Part shown: positions 32,945 to 42,308 of the stretch, in pieces | How positions within the stretch are numbered: position 1 is the stretch's first letter | Layout: each line of letters opens with the position of its first letter | DNA from: Craspedostauros australis | Taxonomy: Eukaryota; Bacillariophyta; Bacillariophyceae; Mastogloiales; Achnanthaceae | Length of the DNA: 64,000 nucleotides | Assembly: GCA_026770025.1 (NCBI GenBank) | Contig: JAMXDE010000077.1 | Location: 1 to 64,000 of the forward strand | Direction of reading: 5' to 3' | The notes under the pieces: generated by a model | What the model saw: only the letters and a program-made list of their open reading frames with translations | Told to the model about the DNA's origin: nothing | Database searches by the model: none | Made by a program: the position numbers and the translations under genes

Positions 32945-35263
32945 TCAAGTCTCCGTGACGAGAGCATCCTTGTCCCGCCTGGTCAGATTCCGGAATGCCA
33001 TCGCCACCTTTTCGTGCGCCTTGGAGTCAGGGACCTGGATCCAGTAGGGGTGGAATGCCTTGTCGTGAATGCGGTCCAACTCCCATACGCACGGGTCTTG
33101 ATTCCTGAGAGAGTCGCTGTTGTTGTCCGCCGTGTTCCTATTCGCGGCGGCCGCGTCGGTTTCGGGTCCATGCGGACTCGGTTTCTCGATGCGCCTGAGG
33201 AAGCGGCCGCCCTTGGAACGGATGTGGTTAACGATCTGCTCCGTGATGTGCTTCTTGACGAAGCGGCTGCCTTGCACATGATCCGGCTTCTGCTCCTCGA
33301 CCATGTCCATCATTACGTGGTTGCCGGGATGGTACTGGTAGGGACGACCACGGCCCAGCAGGACGTCGTTGGCCACTGGATGGTATATCTTGACGAGCTT
33401 GACGGCGTTGCCTTTGCCATCGACATCGTGATGGTACATGTCCTGTTCGTAGATCATTTTCTGGTGATCGACCTTGACCTTTTCCTTTTTGCGCAGATCC
33501 TGCATCTTGCGGTCCATCCATTCGCTCTGCGCGTAGCCGTTGCCATCGATCCTCAGGGCTTCGTTCGGTATGCCGAATGTGTTGAGGGCGTACTGCACTT
33601 CCGTGTTGCTACCGTAGTGGAGGCGGGTGCGCGTTCGCATCTCCTTGGACGCGATGACGGTGACCAACGAGAAGAACCGTCGCAACCGGTCATCCTCCAT
33701 GCAATAGTGCATGCCCGTGACGCGGAAGGGGAGGCAGGTGTTGACCCAGAGGGTGTGCTGCTGAGCCGCGAAGACGGAGAGGAACTGGTTGACGGATGCA
33801 TTGTGAGAGTAGAGGACGCCTACCATCCCCTTGCGCTGGGTCTCGGCATCGAGCTGCATGCAGGACATGATGGTGTACCAGATGGAGCGGGAATGGCACT
33901 CGACGGATTTGTTGTTGTCGGGGATGCCATAGAGCAAAAGGAAGATGGAGCGTCCCGTGCGATCCCTGGCCGTGGGCAGAAAGCTCGCGCCGCTGGTCCT
34001 GATGCATTCTGCCTCGTCGTCGCTGAGGTCGTCCCAGCAGATGTCTCTGGCGAGGAAATCGTAGCCGAATAGCTCGAGCTTCTTGGTGAAGTGGTCCATG
34101 ATGCGCTTGGCCGCACGTGGCGCATCGTGCTGCTCGGATCGCAGGAATAGCATGCGAAAGGCTGTGGATCGCACGTACTTTGGGTTGAGGAAGGCGCAGC
34201 GGTCGTAGGCATGCCTCGTGGAGGTGGTGGTGATCTTCTTGATCTCCTTGTCGAGCTTGGCGCAGGAGAGCTTGATGAATTCCATGTCCTCCGGCTGTTC
34301 CGGGGCGACTCCGTGGATCTCCTCGTAGGCGATGTCCCGTTCGTTGAGGGAGAGCTGCTTCATTTCGTTGGCGATGAGGAACTCCGGCGTTTCCCCCTTG
34401 GTCTTGATGTCGGTCACGTCGGCAATGGCGCCCGCCACAGCTGCCGAGGCGGAAGCATCGAGCATGGCGCTTTTGTTGGCGCTCTTTTGGTTCGATTTGG
34501 ACTTTGTTTTGTTGGGCTGGAATATGTTGGAGAGTATCGAGGTGGGCCCAGCAAGGCAGCCGGACGCAGGGTCTCCATGATCGTTGTTGTTGCTGTTGCT
34601 GCTAGTGTTGTTGCTAGTGTTGCTGCTAGTGTTGCCATTGTAGGAGTAAGCATTTGGGTTGGCATGGTAGGCATTGGTGCCAATGCTCGGATGGTTGGTT
34701 CCACCGCAGCGCTGGAAGGAAGGGACGATGCCGTTGTTGTTGATTTGCACAGAGAGGGGGGAGACATTGGTGGCCGATGTCGCCGCAGATGCCATCGATG
34801 CCGATTGCTCCGATGATGACAGCATGTCTGGAAGTTGAGGCGAGGTTGGAGCGAATCTTCGGAAGGCGAAGCAGCCATTGTCGAAGAGGAGGTCGGAGGG
34901 GAAGCCGGAGGTTGCCTCTGCACTCCCATCATGCGGTGGAGATCGCTGTTTCCATGCAGGTCCAGGTGCAGGTTGTAGTTCAGGTCCTTGTGCAGGTCCC
35001 AAGGTCGGCGAAATGACTGCTGATGGTGCCGTTGTTGGTATTATCGCTGTTGGTGACTCCACCGGCGATCCTGCCGATTGTCTCGTTGTTGATGATGAAG
35101 ATGATGTCGAGGCTGATGAAGAGGCGGACGACATCGATGGAGACGAGTGCAGCTTCTCAGACGTTTGCCGTTGTGCCTGTTCATGTGCGTGCGAAGATAG
35201 ATGCGGCCGCACATGTTGCTGCAGATGCGGCTGCGAGCTGCTCGAGCTGAACGTCCGTTTCAT
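32945..35263 (-). CDS. Sec14/CRAL-TRIO-like plus DUF6824 fusion protein
   Basis: A 772-aa protein from the ATG at 35263. Residues 1-290 are low complexity (Ser, Gln, Asn). From about 290 comes a conserved region: NEMKQLSLNERDIAYEEIHG, then AFRMLFLRSEQHDAPRAAKR, IMDHFTKKLELFG, then GRSIFLLLYGIPDNN and the long sheet/helix part to about 590. This order resembles the CRAL-TRIO N-terminal helices and lipid-binding fold of diatom Sec14-like proteins. The C-terminal part (about 631-765) is a DUF6824 domain: NDVLLGRGRPYQYHPGNHVM, then GSRFVKKHITEQIVNHIRSKGGRFLRR and a final SKAHEKVAMAFRNL. The DUF6824 copy has a long Asp/Asn insertion. The protein might link a lipid signal with the unknown DUF6824 role. 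The large plus-strand frames across it are shadows. Confidence 0.75.
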   Translation of the reverse strand: MKRTFSSSSSQPHLQQHVRPHLSSHAHEQAQRQTSEKLHSSPSMSSASSSASTSSSSSTTRQSAGSPVESPTAIIPTTAPSAVISPTLGPAQGPELQPAPGPAWKQRSPPHDGSAEATSGFPSDLLFDNGCFAFRRFAPTSPQLPDMLSSSEQSASMASAATSATNVSPLSVQINNNGIVPSFQRCGGTNHPSIGTNAYHANPNAYSYNGNTSSNTSNNTSSNSNNNDHGDPASGCLAGPTSILSNIFQPNKTKSKSNQKSANKSAMLDASASAAVAGAIADVTDIKTKGETPEFLIANEMKQLSLNERDIAYEEIHGVAPEQPEDMEFIKLSCAKLDKEIKKITTTSTRHAYDRCAFLNPKYVRSTAFRMLFLRSEQHDAPRAAKRIMDHFTKKLELFGYDFLARDICWDDLSDDEAECIRTSGASFLPTARDRTGRSIFLLLYGIPDNNKSVECHSRSIWYTIMSCMQLDAETQRKGMVGVLYSHNASVNQFLSVFAAQQHTLWVNTCLPFRVTGMHYCMEDDRLRRFFSLVTVIASKEMRTRTRLHYGSNTEVQYALNTFGIPNEALRIDGNGYAQSEWMDRKMQDLRKKEKVKVDHQKMIYEQDMYHHDVDGKGNAVKLVKIYHPVANDVLLGRGRPYQYHPGNHVMMDMVEEQKPDHVQGSRFVKKHITEQIVNHIRSKGGRFLRRIEKPSPHGPETDAAAANRNTADNNSDSLRNQDPCVWELDRIHDKAFHPYWIQVPDSKAHEKVAMAFRNLTRRDKDALVTET

Positions 35264-35585
35264 ATTATATTATAGCTGGTATAATAGAATACTTGCTTGG
35301 GTCTGTTTGGTATGTACTGTATGTACGGTATGTCTAGTACACGTCGGAACGGCTGATTGTTTCCCTCTTGATTCGTCTTGTTGTATCTCGTGAATCTCGT
35401 TGTGTGTTGTTGTGTGTTGTTGTGTGTTGTTGTGTGTTGTTGTGTATTGTTGTGTATCTGGTCTCCACCCTTTGATGCTCTGCTTTCAACACAAATACTC
35501 TCCCTCCACAATCGTATTGTATTATATTCAATATAATATTCAATAAGATGTTATACTCTCTAGAGAGTGTCGTTGGAGCAAGGCG
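35264..35585. other. intergenic with decamer repeat
   Basis: It contains about five units of a TGTTGTTGTG-type decamer at about 35400-35455 and AT-rich flanks (35261-35275, 35518-35545). It probably carries the promoter of the Sec14-like gene. Confidence 0.55.
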
Positions 35586-36302
35586 TCATAGACGTTGGCC
35601 AACCCAAGATGACGATCCCAATAACTTGATGGGTGCTTCCGTTCGTCTGAAGACACTGACCGCTACGGTGCTCTCTATAGTCGTAGTGCTCTCTATAGTG
35701 CTCAGTGATGGATGCTCTGTGGTGAGAGGAGCAGCAAAGGGTGATGCCGCGTCTTCAGGAGTCTCTCGACTATATGCTGTCGCCACTGATGCTGTTGTCG
35801 ATGCTGTCGATACTGTCGATACAGTTGTTGATGTTGTTGATGTTATGGCCGTCGATGTTGTGTTCGTCGTCGGCTGGTCGTCGAGTGGCAGCGGCAATGG
35901 GGCTGCCAATCGTGGTGTAGTTGTGTTGCCCACTAGTCCTTTGTGCCTCCACGGCTCCTGGTCCACTCTCTCTGCAATCTGTTTGTGTTCGAGTTTTGGC
36001 GGTTGGCGCCGTTTCTGCTCTGTGGTGAACACGGCACGACCCGCTTCTTTGCCTTGTGTGCGCTTCGCGCGTTTTCTCTTCTGCGCGTCAATTTTCTCGA
36101 AGAAGGTCCGCAGTGATCCATCCGAGTGGAACAACAACTTGTTTGGGAGGAATGCGCGCACATTCGTCGCCTCGTTCCCTTGTGCGCGACGCTTAATTGC
36201 GTGGGTTCCAACTCGGTGTCCATCTGCGAACTCGGTATTGACGCGATTATTTGCAAGGATGTCATTTATCTGTGATGTTGTCGGTGTGACGCCGTCGGTC
36301 AT
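35586..36302 (-). CDS. hypothetical basic protein with Thr-rich tail
   Basis: A 238-aa frame from the ATG at 36302. The N-terminal half is hydrophilic and basic (TNVRAFLPNKLLFHSDGSLR, FFEKIDAQKRKRAKRTQGKE), and the second half is Thr/Ser-rich (TTSTAITSTTSTTVSTVS). An opposing plus-strand frame (35548-36384) spans the same DNA. I prefer the minus strand because its first half looks like a normal soluble protein and has a good ATG. No family is recognised, and it may be no gene at all. Confidence 0.35.
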   Translation of the reverse strand: MTDGVTPTTSQINDILANNRVNTEFADGHRVGTHAIKRRAQGNEATNVRAFLPNKLLFHSDGSLRTFFEKIDAQKRKRAKRTQGKEAGRAVFTTEQKRRQPPKLEHKQIAERVDQEPWRHKGLVGNTTTPRLAAPLPLPLDDQPTTNTTSTAITSTTSTTVSTVSTASTTASVATAYSRETPEDAASPFAAPLTTEHPSLSTIESTTTIESTVAVSVFRRTEAPIKLLGSSSWVGQRL

Positions 36303-36827
36303 TGTCGCTTCCTTCTTTCGTCCACCGCTTCCCCATTTGGGACTATTTATGTCGCTTTTGGAAGCGTTTGATCAAACCGAATGACTACTGAAAATCTCGG
36401 ATTTCCATTGGCTCACACTAGTCATGTGAGTCATGAGATAACGTCAAGATAACCCTCAATTGCCAGCATTGGCGGCTTCGTTTTGGCGAATCTCCAACAA
36501 CAACAACAACAACAACAACAACAACGATGAGGGAGGAAGGAAGAAAGCACGACACAGTGTCGTGTTGTTGTGGTAGCAGTAACACGAGGTTTCGCGCGCA
36601 CTGCGATGTGGACAATGGCGCCATTGCTGGTACATGTACTACTATTCATACCGTTACGACCTATTCCATTACATTCCATTGAATGCGCTCGTGCATGTGC
36701 TCTGAACATCAAGCAATAGCAATAACAACAACACCATAGGTCGTACAGAAAGCGACAACTGTGGAGATAGCAACAAGTAGAACGACAAGGAAAGCCAAAG
36801 CCAAAGAGAGAGAGAGAGAGAGGCACG
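36303..36827. other. intergenic with CAA and GA repeats
   Basis: It contains a (CAA)10-like tract at about 36494-36524 and (GA)n at about 36809-36822, directly before the next start codon. No gene is recognised. Confidence 0.6.
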
Positions 36828-39800
36828 ATGTTCGGAGGGTTGGAACTGAAGGGATCAGGAGGTGGCAGCAACTCCAATGGCAATGCCAACGGCAACGCCC
36901 ACAGCGATGGTGGTGTCCAGAAGCCGCCAGCCGCCGCCGTGGCTCCTGCAGGCAGCTCCTTCTCCTTCCTCAACTCATCCATTCCTGCCGCTCCAGCAGC
37001 AGCAGCATCAGCATCATCAGCAGCGCCTTCGTCAGGCTTTGGCTTTCTCAACTCAGCACCTGCTGTATCAGCTGTTGGTGCTGGTGCTCCACCTCCATCA
37101 ACGGCTGCTCCCACTGTTGGTGCACCAGCCACCGGAGCGACTGGATTCTCATTCATGACTGCTGCACCACCGGATGCTGCTGCCCCTTCCAATCCTCCCC
37201 TCCCTCTTGCGGACGCCAGCACCAACGTTGCGCCAGCTTCAATGGAAGGATCATCTGCAGCACCATCTGCAGCTGCTACAGCTGCTACGGCCACATCAGG
37301 CTCTGGCTTCAGCTTCCTGCAAGGAGGAGCCCCACCACCTGCGGATGCCCATGCAGCAGCAGCACCACCAGCAATGGAACAAGCACCAACGCCGGCTCTG
37401 TTGGAGAAGGCCGAGGTCGCATCGCAGGCAAGCAGCGTCTCTAGCAGCTTCTCCTTCATGGCAGGAGCTTCATCTGCATCTGCAACTGCAACTGCACCGG
37501 GAGCTACTGCATCAGCTGCGATGCCAACTGCGATGCCAGCTGGGGCTGGAATCACCTTTGCGGCGGTTCCTGGGACCACAGCAGGAGTCAAGAAGAAAAA
37601 GACCAGAGTCAAGCGTGTTGGCGTTGGTGCCGGTGCGGCCATGTCTGCGCCTTCGGTGGCAGCGACTCCCTCTGTTCCCTCCATACCTGAGCCAGCCTCT
37701 GCTTCGCATGAGTCGTCCCAGGTTTCCACCGCCGACGCTGCGGAGGATGCGGCCCGTCGCGCAGAGGAGTTCATGCAACAAAAGGCCGTCGAGTCGGCTT
37801 CCACAGCATCAGCAGCAGCGTCAACGCCGGCGCCAACCGCCACAGCATCTTCATCTGGATTCCAGCCGCCTGGTCTGCAACCGACGGCATCAACGGACGA
37901 GGTCATCGCGGCAGCTGAACGGGCTGCTGTCGAAGCCAAGGCGCAGATGGCGCGCAAATCATCCACGTCCTCCGCAACCTCATCGAACAGGTTCATGGGA
38001 GGGCTCTTCAAATCATTTGGAGGAGCAAACGGCAACGCTAATGCCAACAATACCACCAAGGCGGGACAGAAGCCCGCGGCCAAGCCATCCAGCGCAACAC
38101 CAGGCGCAGCAACAACCACCGATCCTGTCACCAAGCATAACGAAGACCGGGGTGGAGGAACTGCCCAGCAGGCGGGGGCTTCCGCCACGGCTCCATCGAC
38201 GACTTCCAATGTCAAATCCATTTCAACCGCAGCAACCTCAACACCGGCACCACCAGCAACAACAGCAGCAACAACAGCAGCAGCAGTATCGACACAGTCC
38301 TTGGCTCAATCCAACACTTCCGCCTCGTGGGAGCCGCCCAAATTGGAGAATAAACCATTGCCGTCGCTATCATCCTTCGGCATCTCTGCACCCACCACTT
38401 CGGTCACGTCGACCCAAACTGCAGGATCATTCTCACTCTCCACCACCCCTTCGACTGTTGGTTCCGTCCTTCTCCCAACGACATTGGGAGCCCCCGCTTC
38501 TGCTTCTGCTTCTTTTACCAACACAGGTGCTGGCGCTGCCACCCGAACACCCACCGCTGCTCCCAAATCCGAAGGATCGCAAAAGCTCGAGCAACTCCAG
38601 TGGAGGTTCTCCCTCAAGGTGCAGCAGGCATGGACGGCGGTCCAAAACACCAAATCTCAGCAGGTCATGCTCCAGCAGGAGCGCTTCGTCGCCATGGCCA
38701 AGTACCAGCTGTGTCACCAGCAGATCCAGCAGGCAGAGCAGCAGCTCCAGGTGGCCGCGGAGCAGGAGGACTACGAACTGGCCGGTCAGCTCTCGGAGGC
38801 CGTGGAGAATCATCAGGCCGAGCAGGCAGAGATCAACGCCCTCCTCAAATCAACCGAACGCGCGCTCGAGCAGGTCCAAGCCAAGATATCCACCGTCGTC
38901 AAGACGGTCTCCTCCTGCTTCGACACCCTCTCAGACGACCTCAAGGACCTCAGAAACAACGAGAAGGATGGCAGCCAGTCCGGCACAACCAACCTAGAGC
39001 TCACCCTAGAGAAGTTCGCCGAGGTCTCAAAGATGCTGTCCGCCGAAGAGGAACGTCTCATGCACGACTTCAAGCACCTCGAAAGAGACGAGAACCTCGT
39101 CAAGGAGGAGCGCGACGAACTCGAAAACACCATCTCAGAACAATCCGGAAAGTTCGAAAAGCAGAAGGAGGACTGCGCAAACGAGCTCAAGGCCACGGAG
39201 GATCTCATAACGCAGCTTCGCAAGCAGCTCGATGATGCGCAGAAGAAGGCCACCGAGCTCAGGACCGCCAAGTACGGCTTCGACGATCAAATCGCAAAGG
39301 TCCGCGTCAAGTTCTCTCGTCAGCTCAACAGGGTGGAGAAGAAGGAGCGCACTGTGGCGGAGAACCGTTCGGAGTGGGAGCTCGAGTCGTCCTCGTTGAA
39401 ACGCCAGAAGGATGCGCACAACGTCCAAGTTGAATCGCACTCCAAGGCCCTCCTCGAACAGGAGCAGCTCCTTGACACCATCGATTCAGAACAGACGCAG
39501 TGCCAAAAGTTCATCAATTTGTGGAACCAAACGCAGGATGACGAAGAAATGGGCGCTGCCACGGCGGCGGAGTCCACGGATGGCACGGGCGCCGGTACCG
39601 ACGGCGAATCGAATACTGATCAAGGCAGCAGCCAAACCGGTCTGGCCGAGTTGCAGGCAAACGTCGTCAAGTGCGAGGCCGCGGTTAACGAGGCCAAGAT
39701 GGTGCTCGATGCGGCGAACAGGACCATTGCGGATTTGGAATCGGAACATGGCACCTTGTTACAGCGCATTCCGCAGCTGGAGGCCGACAAAAAGGCCGCT

Positions 39801-40994
39801 GCCTCACGCCGTGATTTCAAGGCGGCTGGAAAGGCGTCCAAGGAAATGAACGACGCCATCGCCCGCAGCAAGGTGGTTTCCGAAGAATTGGCTGGTCCCG
39901 CTGCGACTCGCAAGTCCGACGCGCAGGCCACCTCGGAGGTGTGCCAGAGGGAATACGATGCTGCCAAGCAGATCGCCCTGGAGCAGGAGTCCATCCAAGG
40001 CAAGCATCAAATGAAAAAGCTCGCGAAGCGCATCCGCAAGGTCCGCGACATCAAGAAGCAGCTGCTCTCAAAGACGAGCGGCAACACCGGCGATACGGAG
40101 AGTAAGGAGGCGGCTTCCCAACACAGCGTCCAGCAAGTGGGTGGCATGGTGTTGGATGGGCAGATCGAGGTGCTGCTGGAAGAAGGACAGGCGTTGGGTG
40201 AGAAACACGGTGGCTGGGCGGAAGTACTGGCCGAGTTCGCCGAACCCGAGAGCCCGAGCGGCGATGATGGCCTTGCCAAAGCTGATTCCGTGAAGGAAGC
40301 GGAACCGAGTGCTGCGCCTGTTGTGACCGAAGATGAAGAGCAGACTGGCGAAGGGGCAGGCGCAGATGATGCAAATGGAGATGCGGATGCGAATGCGGAT
40401 GCCGCCGGTAGTGTTGCAGCATCGTCACCCCCGGCAGACGCAAAGCCCGAGATGTCGAGTGAAGAGAAGATTGCGAAGGTCCGCGAGCTGATGAAACGTG
40501 TGAAGGAGGCCGAGGAATCCCTGGAGGCTGCAGCAGCGCGCGAGGATTTCGAGCGGGCGGCCGAATTGCACGAGGTGTTCTTGTCCTTGCAGGCAGAGTT
40601 GGAATCGATGAATCTGACCGACGAAGAAACGGAGTTGGCGTTGTCCGACGATCCTCTCCCGTCACCATCGTCTACGCCGACGCCAACAGATGAACAAATA
40701 GAAGAGGAAGAGGCAGCACCACAGGCGGAGAAATCGCAGGATGCAGGTGAAATCGCAAGTGGCGATGAAGCTGAGAATGATGTTGCTGCCAGTGATGGTG
40801 GCATCGAGGATGCAACAAAGGAAGGGTCCCCCACAGAAGAGACGGCCGCAGATGTTGAGGTTGCCGTTGAGGACGTGAACGGTAAAGGCGAGTCTGAACA
40901 AGGAATTGAGGCCGAGAAGAAGGAAGAACCTGGCAACAGTGAAAGTGTCCCAATTGCCAACGACGCAACAGCACCGCAAGAGGTGGAAGGTTGA
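36828..40994 (+). CDS. large coiled-coil protein with three UVR-like motifs and Phe repeats
   Basis: A 1388-aa protein from the ATG at 36828. Residues 1-575 are Ala/Ser/Pro/Thr-rich and carry five spaced Phe motifs (SFSFLNS 44, GFGFLNS 69, GFSFMTA 105, GFSFLQG 161, SFSFMAG 207), then a basic KKKKTRVKRVG. From about 579 long coiled coils run to about 1090. UVR-like motifs are at about 644 (EQEDYELAGQLSEAVENHQ), 994 (RRDFKAAGKASKEMNDAI) and 1237 (REDFERAAELHEVFLSLQ). UVR motifs mediate protein contacts in UvrB/UvrC and in many eukaryotic scaffold proteins. The tail from about 1270 is very acidic. The protein is likely a scaffold; the Phe motifs recall FxFG or endocytic short motifs but a nucleoporin identity is not supported. 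It appears intronless. The large minus-strand frames here are shadows. Confidence 0.8.
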   Translation: MFGGLELKGSGGGSNSNGNANGNAHSDGGVQKPPAAAVAPAGSSFSFLNSSIPAAPAAAASASSAAPSSGFGFLNSAPAVSAVGAGAPPPSTAAPTVGAPATGATGFSFMTAAPPDAAAPSNPPLPLADASTNVAPASMEGSSAAPSAAATAATATSGSGFSFLQGGAPPPADAHAAAAPPAMEQAPTPALLEKAEVASQASSVSSSFSFMAGASSASATATAPGATASAAMPTAMPAGAGITFAAVPGTTAGVKKKKTRVKRVGVGAGAAMSAPSVAATPSVPSIPEPASASHESSQVSTADAAEDAARRAEEFMQQKAVESASTASAAASTPAPTATASSSGFQPPGLQPTASTDEVIAAAERAAVEAKAQMARKSSTSSATSSNRFMGGLFKSFGGANGNANANNTTKAGQKPAAKPSSATPGAATTTDPVTKHNEDRGGGTAQQAGASATAPSTTSNVKSISTAATSTPAPPATTAATTAAAVSTQSLAQSNTSASWEPPKLENKPLPSLSSFGISAPTTSVTSTQTAGSFSLSTTPSTVGSVLLPTTLGAPASASASFTNTGAGAATRTPTAAPKSEGSQKLEQLQWRFSLKVQQAWTAVQNTKSQQVMLQQERFVAMAKYQLCHQQIQQAEQQLQVAAEQEDYELAGQLSEAVENHQAEQAEINALLKSTERALEQVQAKISTVVKTVSSCFDTLSDDLKDLRNNEKDGSQSGTTNLELTLEKFAEVSKMLSAEEERLMHDFKHLERDENLVKEERDELENTISEQSGKFEKQKEDCANELKATEDLITQLRKQLDDAQKKATELRTAKYGFDDQIAKVRVKFSRQLNRVEKKERTVAENRSEWELESSSLKRQKDAHNVQVESHSKALLEQEQLLDTIDSEQTQCQKFINLWNQTQDDEEMGAATAAESTDGTGAGTDGESNTDQGSSQTGLAELQANVVKCEAAVNEAKMVLDAANRTIADLESEHGTLLQRIPQLEADKKAAASRRDFKAAGKASKEMNDAIARSKVVSEELAGPAATRKSDAQATSEVCQREYDAAKQIALEQESIQGKHQMKKLAKRIRKVRDIKKQLLSKTSGNTGDTESKEAASQHSVQQVGGMVLDGQIEVLLEEGQALGEKHGGWAEVLAEFAEPESPSGDDGLAKADSVKEAEPSAAPVVTEDEEQTGEGAGADDANGDADANADAAGSVAASSPPADAKPEMSSEEKIAKVRELMKRVKEAEESLEAAAAREDFERAAELHEVFLSLQAELESMNLTDEETELALSDDPLPSPSSTPTPTDEQIEEEEAAPQAEKSQDAGEIASGDEAENDVAASDGGIEDATKEGSPTEETAADVEVAVEDVNGKGESEQGIEAEKKEEPGNSESVPIANDATAPQEVEG

Positions 40995-42308
40995 GGTCGC
41001 GACGCTGTGCATGCTGCGCGGCTGGGGGTGATGCGATGGTTGGTCGTGAAGCCCCGTCATGATCAACGTTGGACGAGAATACAGTACTTGCAGTGGAGGA
41101 GAGTACGACGACTCGAATGCAGACAGAGCATGGTCCTCGAAATCTGCAATTACTGCGGTATTAGCATGCCTTGCAACTCCTGTTCTTCTCTACTATACCT
41201 ATACCATGTACATATGTTTGACTCTGCAATCGAGAACTGGTTACCTTTCGAGTAATGGCGTGCCTTTGTGCATGGCTCATCATTCTGTTTGTTGTTCTGA
41301 ATTGAAAACCTGCACTTGTGTGTTAGACTGTTTCTAGCAACGCTTTCACACACTATACGTACATACGGACAGACCGAGCTAAGACAACAATTGGTTTGGA
41401 AACAATGATTGACACACAAGAAAGTGAGGAAGAGGGAGAACCGCGGCAACGGAAATCTCAACGGTCGACAATGCCACCAAGGTGGGTTGGTCTGCGTTGC
41501 GTTGCGTCATTGTGTCGGATGCACATTCTCACCAGCGTTTCTTCTTTCTCACTGTTCTTCGCGCCACTCTCCGTCCCGCATCTGCATCAGATCCTCGCAT
41601 TCCGCCTGTTGAGATCCTATTATCTTCGGCTATTCTCTGTGGAATACAATGTAATGTTCGTCCACAAGGAAGCATCACTCTCCTCCAAAGCCATCACTAT
41701 CAATCATCACTATCAGTCATCAGTCATCAATCATCGTTGTGCTAAGACCATCGAGAACATCGAATTGAGGTGAGGACGGGTACTCTTGCAAACCCCTGCA
41801 CCTTTGAAAGCGGAATGAGAAACAAGGAATCCTTTGCTCGACAACTTGACGACGCTCCACCATGGGTTGTGTGTATTCCGCATCGAAGGCTGCACATCTC
41901 TAGAGTGCGAGTTGTGGCCGGAGTGAGCGATGGAGTGGAGTAGCCACGGAAAGGAGAAAATGGGAGCAGAGCAGAGCAGTTACCATCTGCATCGCATCTG
42001 CATCACAGGAGCAACATCGGGCGTGTGCCGCACGCTCACTTGCCTTTCCATGTGTACTGTCGTTCTAGCCGCACTGATACTCACATGTGATACTATTACT
42101 CACATGTGATACCTGTTCTCGCACTCCATTGCATTCCACACACCTTGCGTTTCCTGAATACCATCGAATTGGAGAATCAGAACATACGACCTACGCACGA
42201 GATCGTACTACACGTACCACACGTACCACACGTACTACACGTACCACAACCACTACCACCACTACCACAGCCCAGGCAAGCATAGCAAACATAGCAAACA
42301 TAGCAAAC
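40995..42308. other. intergenic, no gene seen
   Basis: Short frames only. A CGTACCACA-type tandem repeat lies at about 42210-42262 and (CATAGCAAA)n at about 42277-42307, just before the ankyrin start. Confidence 0.55.

Noticed and set aside
33014-34072. 352-codon plus-strand frame
   Set aside because: Complement of the Sec14-like/DUF6824 gene, without its own motifs.
35548-36384. 278-codon plus-strand frame
   Set aside because: Val/Asp repeat-like composition; the opposite frame looks more like a protein. Neither is certain.
36431-38221. 596-codon minus-strand frame opposite the UVR-like protein gene
   Set aside because: It is an Ala/Val/Gly-rich shadow of the plus-strand Ala/Ser/Pro-rich coding region. 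The plus frame has domains and runs 1388 codons.
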